NCBI GenBank assembly: GCA_964593455.1
Contig: CAZQHK010000006.1
Span: forward strand, 1 to 64,000
Length of the DNA: 64,000 bases
Direction of reading: 5' to 3'
DNA from: CAZQHK01 sp964593455
GTDB lineage: Bacteria > Muiribacteriota > CAYSPT01
The number at the start of each line of letters is the position of its first letter. Position 1 is the stretch's first letter. Below the pieces are notes generated by a model. The model did no database searches. It had not been told where the DNA came from and saw only the letters and a list, made by a program, of their open reading frames with translations. The position numbers and the translations under genes are program-made. Shown here piece after piece: positions 7,527-17,900 of this stretch.

Positions 7527-8437
7527 TCGGTCTGTTGAATATTGACAAATGGCCGGGACCAACTTCTCAAGATATCGTCCGGAGCGTTAAAAAGATGCTC
7601 GGTGCTAACCGGGTCGGTCATACCGGTACGCTCGATCCGCCGGCCAGCGGTATATTGCTGGTATTGGTTGAACAGGCTACGCGTACAGCCCGGTTCTTCC
7701 ATCGTTTGGAGAAAGAGTATCAGGCACGAATTATCTTCGGTGTCGAGACTGATACCGGTGATGCTGCCGGAATTGTAAAAAAGATCCATTCGCCGGCCTC
7801 GGTCACTGCCGAGCTGTTAACGTCGGTGCTACCGGAGTTCATCGGGGAAATTGAGCAGATTCCACCGATGGTATCGGCAGTTAAAATTAATGGTATCCGT
7901 TTACACAAACTGGCCAGAAAGGGCCTTCAGGTGGCCCGCCCGGCCCGTATACGCCGGGTGGACCAATTGGAACTGGTGGAGTTTAAAACAAGTGGAAAAT
8001 TTCCCGAGGCGCTGGTAAGGGTAATCTGTGAAACCGGCGTTTACGTGCGAGTGCTCGCCGTTGATATCGCGGCTCGAATGGGGACGGTTGCGCACCTGTC
8101 CGAGTTAGTGAGAACGAGAGTTGGCTCGTTCACGCTGCAAGCTGCGGTTCCCCATCGGTTTTGGAATGAATCACCTACCCGGCACACACTGGCAGAGCAC
8201 CTGATTCCTCTGGAAAAAGCTCTCGAATTTCTTCCTAAAATTTTACTGGATGCCGAAGCTGTTTCGAAGATCAGGTGCGGACAAGTAATCACACTGCAGG
8301 AGGGTGTAACCGCTTTTTCTTCTCCCGAAGATGTAGCTCTGGCGCTCGATGTAGCGACAGGAAAAGCGGTTGCGGTGGTAAAAAATGTCAAGGAAGACAA
8401 AATCAAGCCGGTACGGGTGCTGCCGGAAACGACCTGA
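7523..8437 (+). CDS. truB: tRNA pseudouridine(55) synthase TruB
   Basis: A 304-residue TruB that makes pseudouridine 55 in the T-loop of tRNAs. The N-terminal motif NIDKWPGPTS is followed by GHTGTLDPPASG, with catalytic Asp38. Further hallmarks are EKEYQARIIFGVETDTGD, QIPPMVSAVKINGIRLHKLAR and a C-terminal region resembling a degenerate PUA domain. GTG 7523 overlaps the rbfA-nrnA stop (GTGA), with GGAGGAAG upstream inside the preceding gene, so translation is probably coupled. rpsO, a common neighbour, is not present. Confidence 0.96.
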   Translation: MIGLLNIDKWPGPTSQDIVRSVKKMLGANRVGHTGTLDPPASGILLVLVEQATRTARFFHRLEKEYQARIIFGVETDTGDAAGIVKKIHSPASVTAELLTSVLPEFIGEIEQIPPMVSAVKINGIRLHKLARKGLQVARPARIRRVDQLELVEFKTSGKFPEALVRVICETGVYVRVLAVDIAARMGTVAHLSELVRTRVGSFTLQAAVPHRFWNESPTRHTLAEHLIPLEKALEFLPKILLDAEAVSKIRCGQVITLQEGVTAFSSPEDVALALDVATGKAVAVVKNVKEDKIKPVRVLPETT

Positions 8438-8510
8438 ATGAACTTCGAGCACGCATGGTACTATTGAAAAAGAATAATATCCCTCTAGATGGTAAGGTGT
8501 TGATAGCACC

Positions 8511-9446
8511 ATGAGAGTATTCAAATCTCTCGAGTCTATTCCCGAATCACTGAAGGGAAGCTGTGCTGTCATCGGATGTTTTGACGGTGTTCACCTGGGA
8601 CATCGGGAACTTCTCCGGCGTGCGTCCCATCTGGCTTCGAAGGTAGATAGCCCGGTTTTGGCGATAACTTTTGCCAACCATCCCCAGGACGTGCTGGACG
8701 GCAGCCGGCAGTTCCGTTTCCTGACCACTCTTGATGAAAAGCTTACCCTGCTCGATCGTCATGGAGCCGATGCCGTTTTGCTGCTCACGTTCAACCGGGA
8801 TTTTTCAGTAATATCGGCGGAAGATTTTTGCCGCCATGCACTCCATGAGGTCCTGGGAGTACAGGCCGTGGTGGTGGGGTACAATTTCCTGTTTGGCTGG
8901 AAAAAAACCGGTAACACCGATCTTCTCAGAAAACAGGGGAAAAAGCTTGGATTTACTGTAGATGTGGTCCAGGCAGTGAAGATAGCCGACAAAAATGTTT
9001 CAAGCAGCTCCATCAGGAAACTGATTACTGAAGGACAGGTGGGAGAGGCGGCCAAACTGCTCGGAAGGGATTATGAAATATCCGGGCGGGTAATCCATGG
9101 CCGTTCCCGGGGCCATGATCTCGGGTTTCCTACAGCCAATCTGTCGTTGCTGCAACATGAGAAAATTGTCCCCGGTCAGGGGATATTCGCGATCCTCGTC
9201 TGCTGGCAGAACAGATGGCGGCCCGCGGCCGCTTATGTTGGTAAGAGCCCTACATTTAGCGAGGGTGCTTTCTCGATAGAGGTACACATGATAGACTTCA
9301 GCGGCGATCTGTACGGAGAGGTTATCCGGGTGAGATTCGTTGAACGGCTGAGAAGTGATCAAAAGTTTCGGAACACTGCTGAACTATCCCGGCAGATCAC
9401 CCGTGACTGTGAGAAGGCGAAGGTGATTCTCGGATATGTCACATGA
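8511..9446 (+). CDS. ribF: Bifunctional riboflavin kinase/FAD synthetase
   Basis: 311 residues, the normal RibF length. It phosphorylates riboflavin to FMN and adenylates FMN to FAD. The N-terminal nucleotidyltransferase domain (about 1-185) has GCFDGVHLGHRELL near residues 22-35, then VVVGYNFLFGWKKTGN and SSSIRKLITEGQV. The C-terminal kinase domain (about 186-311) has GRVIHGRSRGHDLGFPTANL and SIEVHMIDFSGDLYG. The start is ATG 8511 after a 73-base gap that contains no other gene. It ends 11 bases inside the next gene. Confidence 0.96.
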   Translation: MRVFKSLESIPESLKGSCAVIGCFDGVHLGHRELLRRASHLASKVDSPVLAITFANHPQDVLDGSRQFRFLTTLDEKLTLLDRHGADAVLLLTFNRDFSVISAEDFCRHALHEVLGVQAVVVGYNFLFGWKKTGNTDLLRKQGKKLGFTVDVVQAVKIADKNVSSSSIRKLITEGQVGEAAKLLGRDYEISGRVIHGRSRGHDLGFPTANLSLLQHEKIVPGQGIFAILVCWQNRWRPAAAYVGKSPTFSEGAFSIEVHMIDFSGDLYGEVIRVRFVERLRSDQKFRNTAELSRQITRDCEKAKVILGYVT

Positions 9447-11448
9447 GATAACAGGCAAAGTTACGTTTGGCCTGAGATTGAAGTTCGTTCTGCTGGTTTC
9501 ACTGCTGATCGTCGTAATCATGGTAATCATGGCTCTGGTGTCGGATTACCGAGAACGGAAATTGATCAGGAAGAAGATGGAGAAATCGGGGAAATTACTC
9601 TCCGAGCATCTGGCTGAAAGATGCATGGAGCCTATCGTAGAAATGCGGTATCCGGCCGTCAACGAGTTCGTCTTCGATGTCGTGAAAGACCGCCGGGAGG
9701 AAATCGCGTATATATACGTTGTTGACGATCAGGGAATGTGTATCGTGGCTGCTCCGAATGATGATCTTGTATCTGAGAAGTTCAGCGATCCCCTGACGAA
9801 TAAGGCGCTCAAGTTCGGGAGCAAAGATGGAGTCATATCGGATATCAAGGAAGGTATCGAGATCGGGCGCCCGATGGTGGGAGGCACAGAAGTACACGGT
9901 GCAGTCCGGATAGGGTTTTCTCTGGCTCCGATGAAACGAGAGCTTTTCCGGATGCGGATGACGGTAACATTCGTCACTGTAGGAGCCATGATACTCGGAT
10001 TTCTGGTTTCTATTCTGCTGGCTGGTTTTATCCTGCGGCCGGTAGGACATCTGGTAGGTGGCGCTCAGGCGGTAGCAGATGGCAATTTCGACCATCGGAT
10101 ACCGGTGGAAAGCCGTGACGAACTGGGTATTTTGGCCGGTGCGTTCAACCAGATGACCGAGAAACTGTACCAGAACATGAGTGAGCTGCAGAAGAAGGTC
10201 CATCAGCTTTCCAACCTCAACCGCCTAGGCCGTGAAATCAGCCGCATTTTTGACCTGGGAGAACTGCTGCAAACAATCGTGGTCAGCGCTTCGCGGTTGA
10301 TGAACTGCGAGCGGTGCTCGATTATGCTGCTCGACAAGGAGTCGGGAGAGCTCAGGATCCGGACAGCCAAAGGTCTCGGCGGCGAAGGCGACGTCCTGGA
10401 AAATGTCGTTCCTATGGAAGGGGGATCGATTGCCGAATGGGTGATTCGAACCGGAGAACCGCTCATTGTTACCGATGCCGCCGTCGATTCGCGGATACGG
10501 GACATGATCGGTGACGGATACAAAACGCCGTCTTTCATCAGCGTCCCGCTGCTGAGGAAAGAAGAAGTGATCGGAGTTTTTTCCATCACCGACAAACGGA
10601 CCGGCGAATCGTTCAACAGCGACGATCTCAATCTCCTGACTATTCTCGCTTCACAGGTTGTTATGGCCATCGAGAACGCTGATCTTTACCGTAGCGAATT
10701 GGACCGTGAACGAATGGAGAAAGAGCTCAATATCGCTCACGACATTCAGATGAACATGCTTCCCGAAAAGGCTCCCGAGGTGGAAGGTTTGACTATTTCC
10801 GCCCGGTCGATACCGGCCAAGGAGGTTGGCGGAGATTATTTCGATTTTGTTCGTCTCGATGACCGGCGTCTAGCCATGTCTATCGGAGATGTTGCGGGCA
10901 AAGGGGTGCCGGCGGCCCTGCTCATGGCCCTGATGCGGGCCGTGATAAGGACCGAAGCCGGGCGGGTCTCCTCGCCGCGCGAGGTTATAGAACGGGTCAA
11001 CGCATTGGTTTTGCGGGACGCTCCTCCCGGTATGTATGCGACCCTGTTTTACGGAGTTTACGATCTTGAAAAGAAGGTGCTCACGTATACCAACGCCGGC
11101 CATAACTACCCCATGCTGCTTCGGCGCAAGACCGGCAAATACGAGGCTCTTGAAACTACCGGACTGTTTGTGGGAATGTTCGAGTCTCCCGATTTTGAAG
11201 AGGAATCCGTGGAGCTGAAAGACGGCGATATCCTTGTTTTTTACACCGATGGCGTCACCGAAGCTCAGACAGAGGGCGACCGTGGTGAGATGTTCGGTTT
11301 GAAGCGCCTCCTGGATGTGGTGAAAGATAATGGGCAGTTGGAGCCGGAAGCGTTGAGAGACAGGATTTATCAGGAAGTTTTTGACCACATGGGAGGAAAT
11401 ACAGAGCTGTTTGATGATATCACATTGATTATAGCCAGATGTGGATAA
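9436..11448 (+). CDS. Membrane sensor serine phosphatase (HAMP-GAF-SpoIIE/PP2C)
   Basis: A 670-residue signalling protein. TM1 is about 13-36, an extracytoplasmic sensor region of about 140 residues follows, and TM2 is about 175-200. HAMP (about 200-255, with VESRDELGILAGAFNQM) leads to a GAF domain (about 273-420) and a RsbU/SpoIIE PP2C phosphatase (about 430-668). Metal-binding motifs are GGDYFDF (about 466), GDVAGKGVPAALLMA (about 483), FYTDGVTEA and DDITLII. Such proteins dephosphorylate an anti-sigma-factor antagonist in partner-switching pathways. It overlaps ribF by 11 bases, so it is translated with the operon. No anti-sigma factor or antagonist gene is seen in the window; the stimulus is unknown. 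Confidence 0.93.
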   Translation: MSHEITGKVTFGLRLKFVLLVSLLIVVIMVIMALVSDYRERKLIRKKMEKSGKLLSEHLAERCMEPIVEMRYPAVNEFVFDVVKDRREEIAYIYVVDDQGMCIVAAPNDDLVSEKFSDPLTNKALKFGSKDGVISDIKEGIEIGRPMVGGTEVHGAVRIGFSLAPMKRELFRMRMTVTFVTVGAMILGFLVSILLAGFILRPVGHLVGGAQAVADGNFDHRIPVESRDELGILAGAFNQMTEKLYQNMSELQKKVHQLSNLNRLGREISRIFDLGELLQTIVVSASRLMNCERCSIMLLDKESGELRIRTAKGLGGEGDVLENVVPMEGGSIAEWVIRTGEPLIVTDAAVDSRIRDMIGDGYKTPSFISVPLLRKEEVIGVFSITDKRTGESFNSDDLNLLTILASQVVMAIENADLYRSELDRERMEKELNIAHDIQMNMLPEKAPEVEGLTISARSIPAKEVGGDYFDFVRLDDRRLAMSIGDVAGKGVPAALLMALMRAVIRTEAGRVSSPREVIERVNALVLRDAPPGMYATLFYGVYDLEKKVLTYTNAGHNYPMLLRRKTGKYEALETTGLFVGMFESPDFEEESVELKDGDILVFYTDGVTEAQTEGDRGEMFGLKRLLDVVKDNGQLEPEALRDRIYQEVFDHMGGNTELFDDITLIIARCG

Positions 11449-11511
11449 GAGGCTCCCTTTCTGCTCTGCTTACGTTACCGATACTGGAAGTTGGAAGGCG
11501 AAGCAGGGAAT

Positions 11512-13638
11512 ATGTCTAAAAAAGCTGGTTCGTCTTATTGGCTGATTGCCTTTCTGCTCATTTTTGCGCTGTACCTCAGGACCACCGCCCCTTCCGTTAC
11601 CGGTGGCGACTCTGGAGAATTGATTGCTGCTTCCTGGGAGCTCGGGGCGGCTCATCCACCCGGTTATTCTCTGTATGTTCTGCTCGGCCGGATTTTTGGC
11701 TTTTTACCTCTTGGCGGGGTTGCGTTTCGCTACAATCTCTTTTCCGCTGCCACGGCCGCCGCCGCCCTCTTCGTTCTCGGGAAAATTCTGGCTGACCACG
11801 CTGTTGCACCGGTTATCGGTTGCCCGCTTTTGCTGTTTCTGTCCGTCAGTCCCCTCGTGTGGGGAACCGCCACGGCCGCTGAGGTATACTCTCCTTTCCT
11901 GTTTATCTTGCTGCTATCGCTGTGGGTAGGACTTAAGCCGGGTGTGCGACGCTGTACCGCCGGGGTCTTTCTCGGGGTACTGTCACTGGAGTTGCATTAC
12001 ATGGGATTGGCTTCGTTGGTGGCCATTACCGCGTATCACATCCGGGCTACCGAGTGGACTTTGAGAGCGTTCCTGGTTATCTTGTTGGTGGCGGCCCTGG
12101 GGATTTCCCTGCTGCTCGTGTTTCCGTTGTTCACATGCCATGGCCCCCTGGTTAACTGGGGTGACCCGGTGTCATTCAATAACTTGTTTGCACTCATCTT
12201 CAGGCTCGAATACCGGCAGGTTGAGGCAGTTTCCTGGACCTGGACCGGAGTACTGGAACATGCTTCCCTGATGGCCGGTCTCGTACTCAGGTCCCTTTTG
12301 TGGGTAGGAGTCGTGCCGGTTATTATCGGCCTGATGGCGTGGAGAAAACAAGACTTCAAATTTTTGTGTTCATGGATAACGGCTTTTTTGATAGTCGTAG
12401 CCGGTATCATATTCTACTCACCACCCGTGGAGGCAGCTGAACTGAAACGGCATGTCATGGAAGTGTTCTATGTCGTGCCGTTAGTGTTGCTGCTACTGCC
12501 GGCGGGAGTGGGAATGACAAAAATAGCCGGTTACCGGCCGGGGTATAAAAAAACTGTGTCGATCCTGGTGGCCATCCTCCTGCTGGCCGCCGCCTGGTGG
12601 CTGGGAACCTCCGAATATTCCATACAGAACCGGCGCCGGGACACGCTTGTAATTGATTACGTCAGAAACTTTCTTCTCCCGGTGTCCCGGGACAGTCTTC
12701 TCCTGACTACCGGTGATTCCCTGACTTTTCCCCTCTGGTATTTGATCTCCGCCGGCAGCCTGCGGAAAAGTCCCCTGTTATGCGTTAGCCTTCCGTCCTT
12801 GACCTATCGGTGGTACCCAAAACAATTGGCCCGGCATCATGTTGAAATGAGTAAATTGGGCGGTCTGTCACGATGGGAGAGATCCACTGATTATGCTACC
12901 GTGCTGGCGAATACCATCGATTCATTTACGGACGTCCGTGATTCGGCACCAGTGTTTTCGTCCACTGAAATTCCGGAACAGCCCGACACCATTTCTAGTT
13001 ATCGATGGGGTTTGGGAAGGCGGCTGGTGGTCGGCGGGTCGGAGGAGGAGCGGGCAATACACGGGGATTCAATGGATACGACCATCAGGTTATGGGAGCG
13101 GTTTCAGTTGAGAGCCCTTTACCATCCTCCCCTGGCCAGTTTCGTTGACCGGGGCCTGCTTATTACCTACCGGTCGTTTCTTTATAATGTGAGCACGGAC
13201 TTGATCAAAGCCGAACGGTATTACGATGCGGAAGCTTTCCTCAATATAGCGCTCAGCCTCAATTCCCAGTACTCTTTAGCCTGGTTTAATCTCGCTTATC
13301 TCTATTCCCGCACCGATCGTTTGATGAAGGCTCTCGAGGCTTATGAAAGCGCGGCGAAGGATGTTTCTCTGGAATCCAAGGCACGCTCAAGCCGGGGATC
13401 CATTCTGTTCGATCTGAAGGACCTGGACGGGGCCGAACGGGAGTACCGCCGGGCACTGGCGGGAGATCCGAATTCCATTCCGGCGCTTATCGGATTGGGA
13501 GCCATCGATTTTAGCCGGGAAAAATGGGCAGCAGCCCGTGTCTGGTGGAGGAAAGCTCTGCGTTTGGAACCATCCAACCAACTGGTCAAGGCAAACCTGA
13601 TCATTCTCGAAAACAAGGTGGGCAAAAAGGGCCAGTGA
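11512..13638 (+). CDS. DUF2723 GT-C glycosyltransferase with C-terminal TPRs (copy 1)
   Basis: 708 residues from ATG 11512 (AGGGAA just upstream; TTG 11491 also possible). The first loop carries the DUF2723 signature, GGDSGEL (31-37, candidate catalytic Asp33) followed by HPPGY (48-52). About 10-12 membrane helices extend to roughly residue 375, and the last 130 residues are periplasmic or extracytoplasmic TPRs (SLAWFNLAYLYSRTDRLMKA; SIPALIGLGAIDFSREKW). GT-C enzymes transfer sugars from lipid-linked donors, and the family includes TMEM260, a protein O-mannosyltransferase acting on Ig-like IPT domains. A second copy lies at 40592. It directly precedes the barrel and giant repeat-protein genes, which suggests a protein-glycosylation role (inference). 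Confidence 0.85.
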   Translation: MSKKAGSSYWLIAFLLIFALYLRTTAPSVTGGDSGELIAASWELGAAHPPGYSLYVLLGRIFGFLPLGGVAFRYNLFSAATAAAALFVLGKILADHAVAPVIGCPLLLFLSVSPLVWGTATAAEVYSPFLFILLLSLWVGLKPGVRRCTAGVFLGVLSLELHYMGLASLVAITAYHIRATEWTLRAFLVILLVAALGISLLLVFPLFTCHGPLVNWGDPVSFNNLFALIFRLEYRQVEAVSWTWTGVLEHASLMAGLVLRSLLWVGVVPVIIGLMAWRKQDFKFLCSWITAFLIVVAGIIFYSPPVEAAELKRHVMEVFYVVPLVLLLLPAGVGMTKIAGYRPGYKKTVSILVAILLLAAAWWLGTSEYSIQNRRRDTLVIDYVRNFLLPVSRDSLLLTTGDSLTFPLWYLISAGSLRKSPLLCVSLPSLTYRWYPKQLARHHVEMSKLGGLSRWERSTDYATVLANTIDSFTDVRDSAPVFSSTEIPEQPDTISSYRWGLGRRLVVGGSEEERAIHGDSMDTTIRLWERFQLRALYHPPLASFVDRGLLITYRSFLYNVSTDLIKAERYYDAEAFLNIALSLNSQYSLAWFNLAYLYSRTDRLMKALEAYESAAKDVSLESKARSSRGSILFDLKDLDGAEREYRRALAGDPNSIPALIGLGAIDFSREKWAAARVWWRKALRLEPSNQLVKANLIILENKVGKKGQ

Positions 13639-13678
13639 GTGGACCCAAATGCTCGTTTTTCGGCCCTATTACTGCGTG

Positions 13679-13707
13679 TTGATGGCTTCTAAAACTGGTG
13701 GTATACT
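13679..13707 (+). promoter_or_regulatory. Predicted sigma-70 promoter upstream of the first barrel gene
   Basis: TTGATG (13679-13684) and TATACT (13702-13707) are separated by 17 bases, about 95 bases upstream of the gene at 13802. An AT-rich stretch (13710-13735) follows. It would make the barrel gene independent of the upstream DUF2723 gene. Confidence 0.5.
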
Positions 13708-13801
13708 TTTCAAGAACTTTTTTATAATAATAGGGTGAAGTGTGTCGAAGTATCGGTGTGTCTGCAGGTTATGGGACTAGAAATAAAGCGAGGAGAGAGC
13801 C

Positions 13802-14824
13802 TTGTTGAAAGTATCGTTGATACGGATAATGCTTCTTGTTACCATCATTTCTCAAATGGTTATGCCCGGTAGTTTCAGTTTCGCCGATTCTCATTTTGAA
13901 GAATCCCGGCCAACCGCTGAAAGTAAAAAAACAAAGACAGAACGGGAGCTTGATGAACAGCTCAAAGCCTTGGGCTATGAGGAGTTCATGGATCTCAGGA
14001 AAAAAGGACACGGTTATCTCGAACTCGACGTCAAGAAAGATATCCGGGATGATCGGGCGGCAAAGCGGGCAGAAGCAGCCAGAACCAGCCCCCTGCTCGG
14101 CAAAGCCGCTTCCTTCCTTGGACCTACCGGATACTTGGAATTGCCCAGTCCAGCCCTGGCTCCACCCGGACAGTTCGTGACCGGCTATTCTTTTGTCAGG
14201 AACAGTTCAACCAAAACTACCTGGCAGTATTATTCCCTAAACTACGGCTTGACCGAAGATGTCGAATTTACCGTTGCCAAGTACGATATGCAGGTCTCGT
14301 TCTTCGGTCAGACCGTCACCGGCTGGACAACTGTCCTGGGGGCCAAGTACCAGCTTGCTCCGACCAGGGATAACCTGACGCTGGCCATTGGATATTACTA
14401 CGGATACCTCGAAAAATTCCTGCGCGGTCGGGACCTCGGAGAGTTTTTCGGGGTCGGCAGCACCGGGCATGTCCTGCAGAATACACACATCGGTTCTTTT
14501 ACCATGGAGGTCAACGCCACTCCGGCCCTGGATGTTTTGTTTGTGTACCTGTATGAAGGCGGCGGCCTGGGGTCCGACAGCGGCTTGAATGTTGGTTTGA
14601 AGCTTAAACCGGCCATTCCATCGTTTAAAGGCACCACGTTCATATTTGAGCTCCGCCAGCATCGGGGCCGGTATGACGAGATAAACTTTGGTGTCCGGAA
14701 AGACCTGGGTGAAACGCTCAACCTGTACATCTACCGGATTCAGAGCGATCGCAGAGCGGAAGACGCAGCTCAGTTCAGTCCTCCCGCTTCCGGAACAGGA
14801 GTCGGGATAGGACTCAGATTCTGA
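13802..14824 (+). CDS. Predicted outer-membrane beta-barrel protein (copy 1)
   Basis: A 340-residue exported protein. A hydrophobic signal peptide (about 1-28, ending FSFADS) is followed by a charged helical stretch (about 30-95) with the segment GYEEFMDLRKKGHGYLEL. The rest alternates as beta strands and ends in ...GIGLRF, with the terminal Phe typical of outer-membrane barrels. The motif FLGPTGYLELPSPAL at the start of the barrel recurs in the paralogue at 39692 (FFGPGGYVFLPSAEV) and recalls YjbH-type polysaccharide-associated barrels. Start TTG 13802 or TTG 13805; AGGAGAG at 13791-13797 favours the second slightly. It lies 126 bases before the giant gene and may export or anchor its product or an associated glycan. 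Confidence 0.75.
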   Translation: MLKVSLIRIMLLVTIISQMVMPGSFSFADSHFEESRPTAESKKTKTERELDEQLKALGYEEFMDLRKKGHGYLELDVKKDIRDDRAAKRAEAARTSPLLGKAASFLGPTGYLELPSPALAPPGQFVTGYSFVRNSSTKTTWQYYSLNYGLTEDVEFTVAKYDMQVSFFGQTVTGWTTVLGAKYQLAPTRDNLTLAIGYYYGYLEKFLRGRDLGEFFGVGSTGHVLQNTHIGSFTMEVNATPALDVLFVYLYEGGGLGSDSGLNVGLKLKPAIPSFKGTTFIFELRQHRGRYDEINFGVRKDLGETLNLYIYRIQSDRRAEDAAQFSPPASGTGVGIGLRF

Positions 14825-14891
14825 TTTTTTACGTAAAATTACGGCTGGAAAACAATTTGTTTCTTGGAATAAAGTATAGATCTCGTGGAAA

Positions 14892-14906
14892 TGGCACGAA
14901 ATATGC
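14892..14906 (+). promoter_or_regulatory. Predicted sigma-54 (RpoN) promoter of the giant repeat-protein gene
   Basis: TGGCACGAAATATGC matches the -24/-12 consensus TGGCAC-N5-TTGC at every position but one, with the obligatory GG and GC at correct spacing. The predicted start is near 14918, about 33 bases before the TTG start codon at 14951. Neither rpoN nor an enhancer-binding protein gene is in the window. Confidence 0.7.
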
Positions 14907-14950
14907 TACTTTCTTGTGCAGCTAATATCAGTTAAAGGGGGCTATATGCC

Positions 14951-17900
14951 TTGAAATCACTGCGAAATTGCATCGGTGTAGTCTTCATAACCCTGTTCTT
15001 TTCAATGTTGGCGGCCATCACACTGACCGTCGGCTGTGCTCCTCCGGAAGAGCTTGGAGGAGATGTGATCATCCCCGATAATGGCCAAACTTCTCCAACC
15101 GGCCAACCTACCACGTTGCAGGGGAAGGTGCTGGAAGCCAGTTGGACCAAGCCGGAGAGTGGCTTGGGAGGAGTCCAGGTGACGCTCGCAGTAACCGGGG
15201 GCACAAATCTGACCGCCACGACTTCGGATGCCGGATTATTCGTGCTTCACAATGTTCCGGTTGGCACCCACGGTCTCAGCTTTTTCAAGGCTAATTACGA
15301 GATCGCTGACGTTCAGGTGGTCATTCTCAGCACCGATTTAGGCAAGACTAAGACTTTATCCACCCAGCCTCGGAGCTTCAGGCGTGATAGTGACACGTCC
15401 CGGGGTATGATCCAGGGCCAGGTCCTGGATGAGAACGGGACTGCGCTCGATGGAGCGCTGGTAAAGACTGATCTCAAGGACCCCACCACCGGCCAGGCAT
15501 ATTCGGCCACGACCACTTCGGTGGGTATGTCCAAAGCCGGTATGTTCCAACTGACCGTCCCGGCCCTGGCCACATACAACCTGACCATTTCCCGGCAGAA
15601 TTATATCACCTACAAGCTCAAGTCGCCCGTCACGAATATCGTTCCCCAGCGCCTGGAGTCGGTTGATATCGGCTCCGTTCAGCTCGCACCGACGGCCCCC
15701 GGCGGAACTGGCGGCGATGATGATGACGGTGGCGGTCAACCCGCCCCGGCGGACGCGAAGTTCAGGCCGTTGAAGGGCCGGGTGGTGGATTCGATCACCA
15801 AGTTGGGTTTGAATAATGTTAAAGTAGAGACCGAGGTCGGTCTGGAAGCCTTTACCGCTGCCGACTATATCCACACCGGCGTATTTACCTTCCCGCTTTC
15901 GCCCGTGGGAACCTACCGGTTGTTTGCCACTCCGCCTCCCCACCTGGGATACGATGCGCTTGACCGGGGCATCGAAATAACCATCCCGCCCGGATCCGGT
16001 ACGTATGAGCTGACCCAGAAAATCGAACTCAAAAGATCCACTGAAGACGTCGGCAGGGTTTTCGGCCAGGTACTGGATGCTCTCACCGCGCAGCCGGTCA
16101 ACGGCGCCACCGTGGAACTGGGCGGTCAGATCACTTTTACCGGCCGGATCGGTGATCACTACGGCATGTACGAGTTTCCCCGGGTAATGACCAGTACCAT
16201 CAGCTATTACATCACCGTGCGAAAGCTCGGTTATATTCCCCAGAGCCAGACGGTCAAGGTAACCACCGCCGACCAGGAGTATCTGCAGAACTTCACTCTG
16301 GAACCATTTACCAGTGACCCCGACAAAGGTATCGTTCCCGGGACCGTCATTGAAAAGGACAACTTCGATCCGGTGGCCGGCGCCACGGTCTGGATCGAGA
16401 CGTGGGACGGTGAACCGCTTCGTCACAACACCGACGATCCTCCCCAGCCGGAACTCGGCGCCACCGGCGCTACCGTGGAAGCGGTGACCGTGGTAGACGG
16501 ATCGTTCGTCTTCCAGAATATACCTGCCTCTCCGGTGGCACCGCCCCAGTACTATACGTTCCACGCCGAAGCCGGCTCCGCCTACCTGCCGGGATATGCC
16601 AGCCAGATCGTCGTCGAGGAAGGACGGGTTACCGATCCGCCCGTCAGGATCGACATGGTGGGAATAAAGGGAAGTATTTCAGGTTTTATATATGAAGATA
16701 AGAACGGTGACGGAGAGTTCGGTTCGGGTGAAGGTATCCCGGGGGCCACTATCGAGATATTCGGGTTCGAGGACGAGCATAAATCCCGTACCAGGTTGGA
16801 CGGGTGGTACCGGATGGAGAACGTACCGCTGACCGCAACGGGAGAAGCGTATTTCATCGTATCCGGCGCCCCCAATTACCTGCCGGACGCCTTTGAAGGC
16901 GAGGTAACACTTACTCCTGATAATCCCAACCGGGATGATATAAGCATCGCTCTGCGTCCGGCTAAAGTAGAAGGTCTGGGGCATGTCTCCGGCGTGGTTA
17001 CCGATGTGTACGGAAATGTCTTGCAGGGAGTATCCGTAGAGCTTGATTTCATCTATCAGCGTGAAGGCGTTTTTGCCGAAGAAAGCACCAGGTTTGACGG
17101 GAGTTTCTTCATGGTGAACCGCGCTGTCGGCAACTACCTCATCCGGGCGGCCCAGAACGTAAAGGATAAATATATACCTGTTCTAAAAGAGGTCAGGGTA
17201 AGTGAAGGATCGGTGGCATCGGTCAATTTCGTCCTCAATGTTCAGACCCGGCAGCTTCGGGGAATCGTGACCGACGAAGAATCCGATCTTCCGCTCATGG
17301 AGGTCGAGGTCATGGTCCTCGATGTTCCCAAGGATAAACAGGTTGACCTGACTACGCTCACCGCCGCCAACGGCAGTTTTGTTATCCCGAAGATGCCGGT
17401 GGGGAACGGCTGGCGGATCCAGTTCACCCTGGACAGCTACGATACCTGGGTCGAGATAATCGATGTGCCGACGCTGGCCGATGATCTGGATGAAATGGAT
17501 ATCAAGCTGGCGCTTATCGTCGGTGGGATATCGGGCACGGTCTATGAAGATGACAATTCAAACGGTATCCAGGAAGAAGAAGAGACCACGCCTATTCCGG
17601 GTATTACCATTACGCTTACCCCGGAAAAGGGCGGCGAGTCTCCCCAGTCGGTGGTGACCGGTACGGACGGCAAGTACAGTTTCAACCGGGTTCCTATCGG
17701 TATGTATACGCTCAGGGCTGCGAACGACAGTTATTATACCGAGGATCAACCCTTTACTATGAACAAGGAAAACCTCGATATGTCCATGGACTTCATTCTG
17801 GCGCTCAAGCGGGGTAATATCGCCGGTATTATCACCGATAAGGCCACCGATGACGGTATTGCCGGCGCCACGGTGGAAATCATGGGGACCAATTACGCCA

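Noticed and set aside
8438..8510. Short open frame or small RNA between truB and ribF
   Set aside because: Only 73 bases, with no ribosome site for a frame of useful length and only a weak GGTAAGGTG/TAGCACC pairing.
15356..16564. Long antisense open frames across the giant gene (for example 402 codons here, 291 codons at 23288-24163, 299 at 32195-33094)
   Set aside because: They mirror the repeat periodicity of the sense gene, contain no recognisable motif and lack ribosome sites. They follow from biased codon use in the sense strand.
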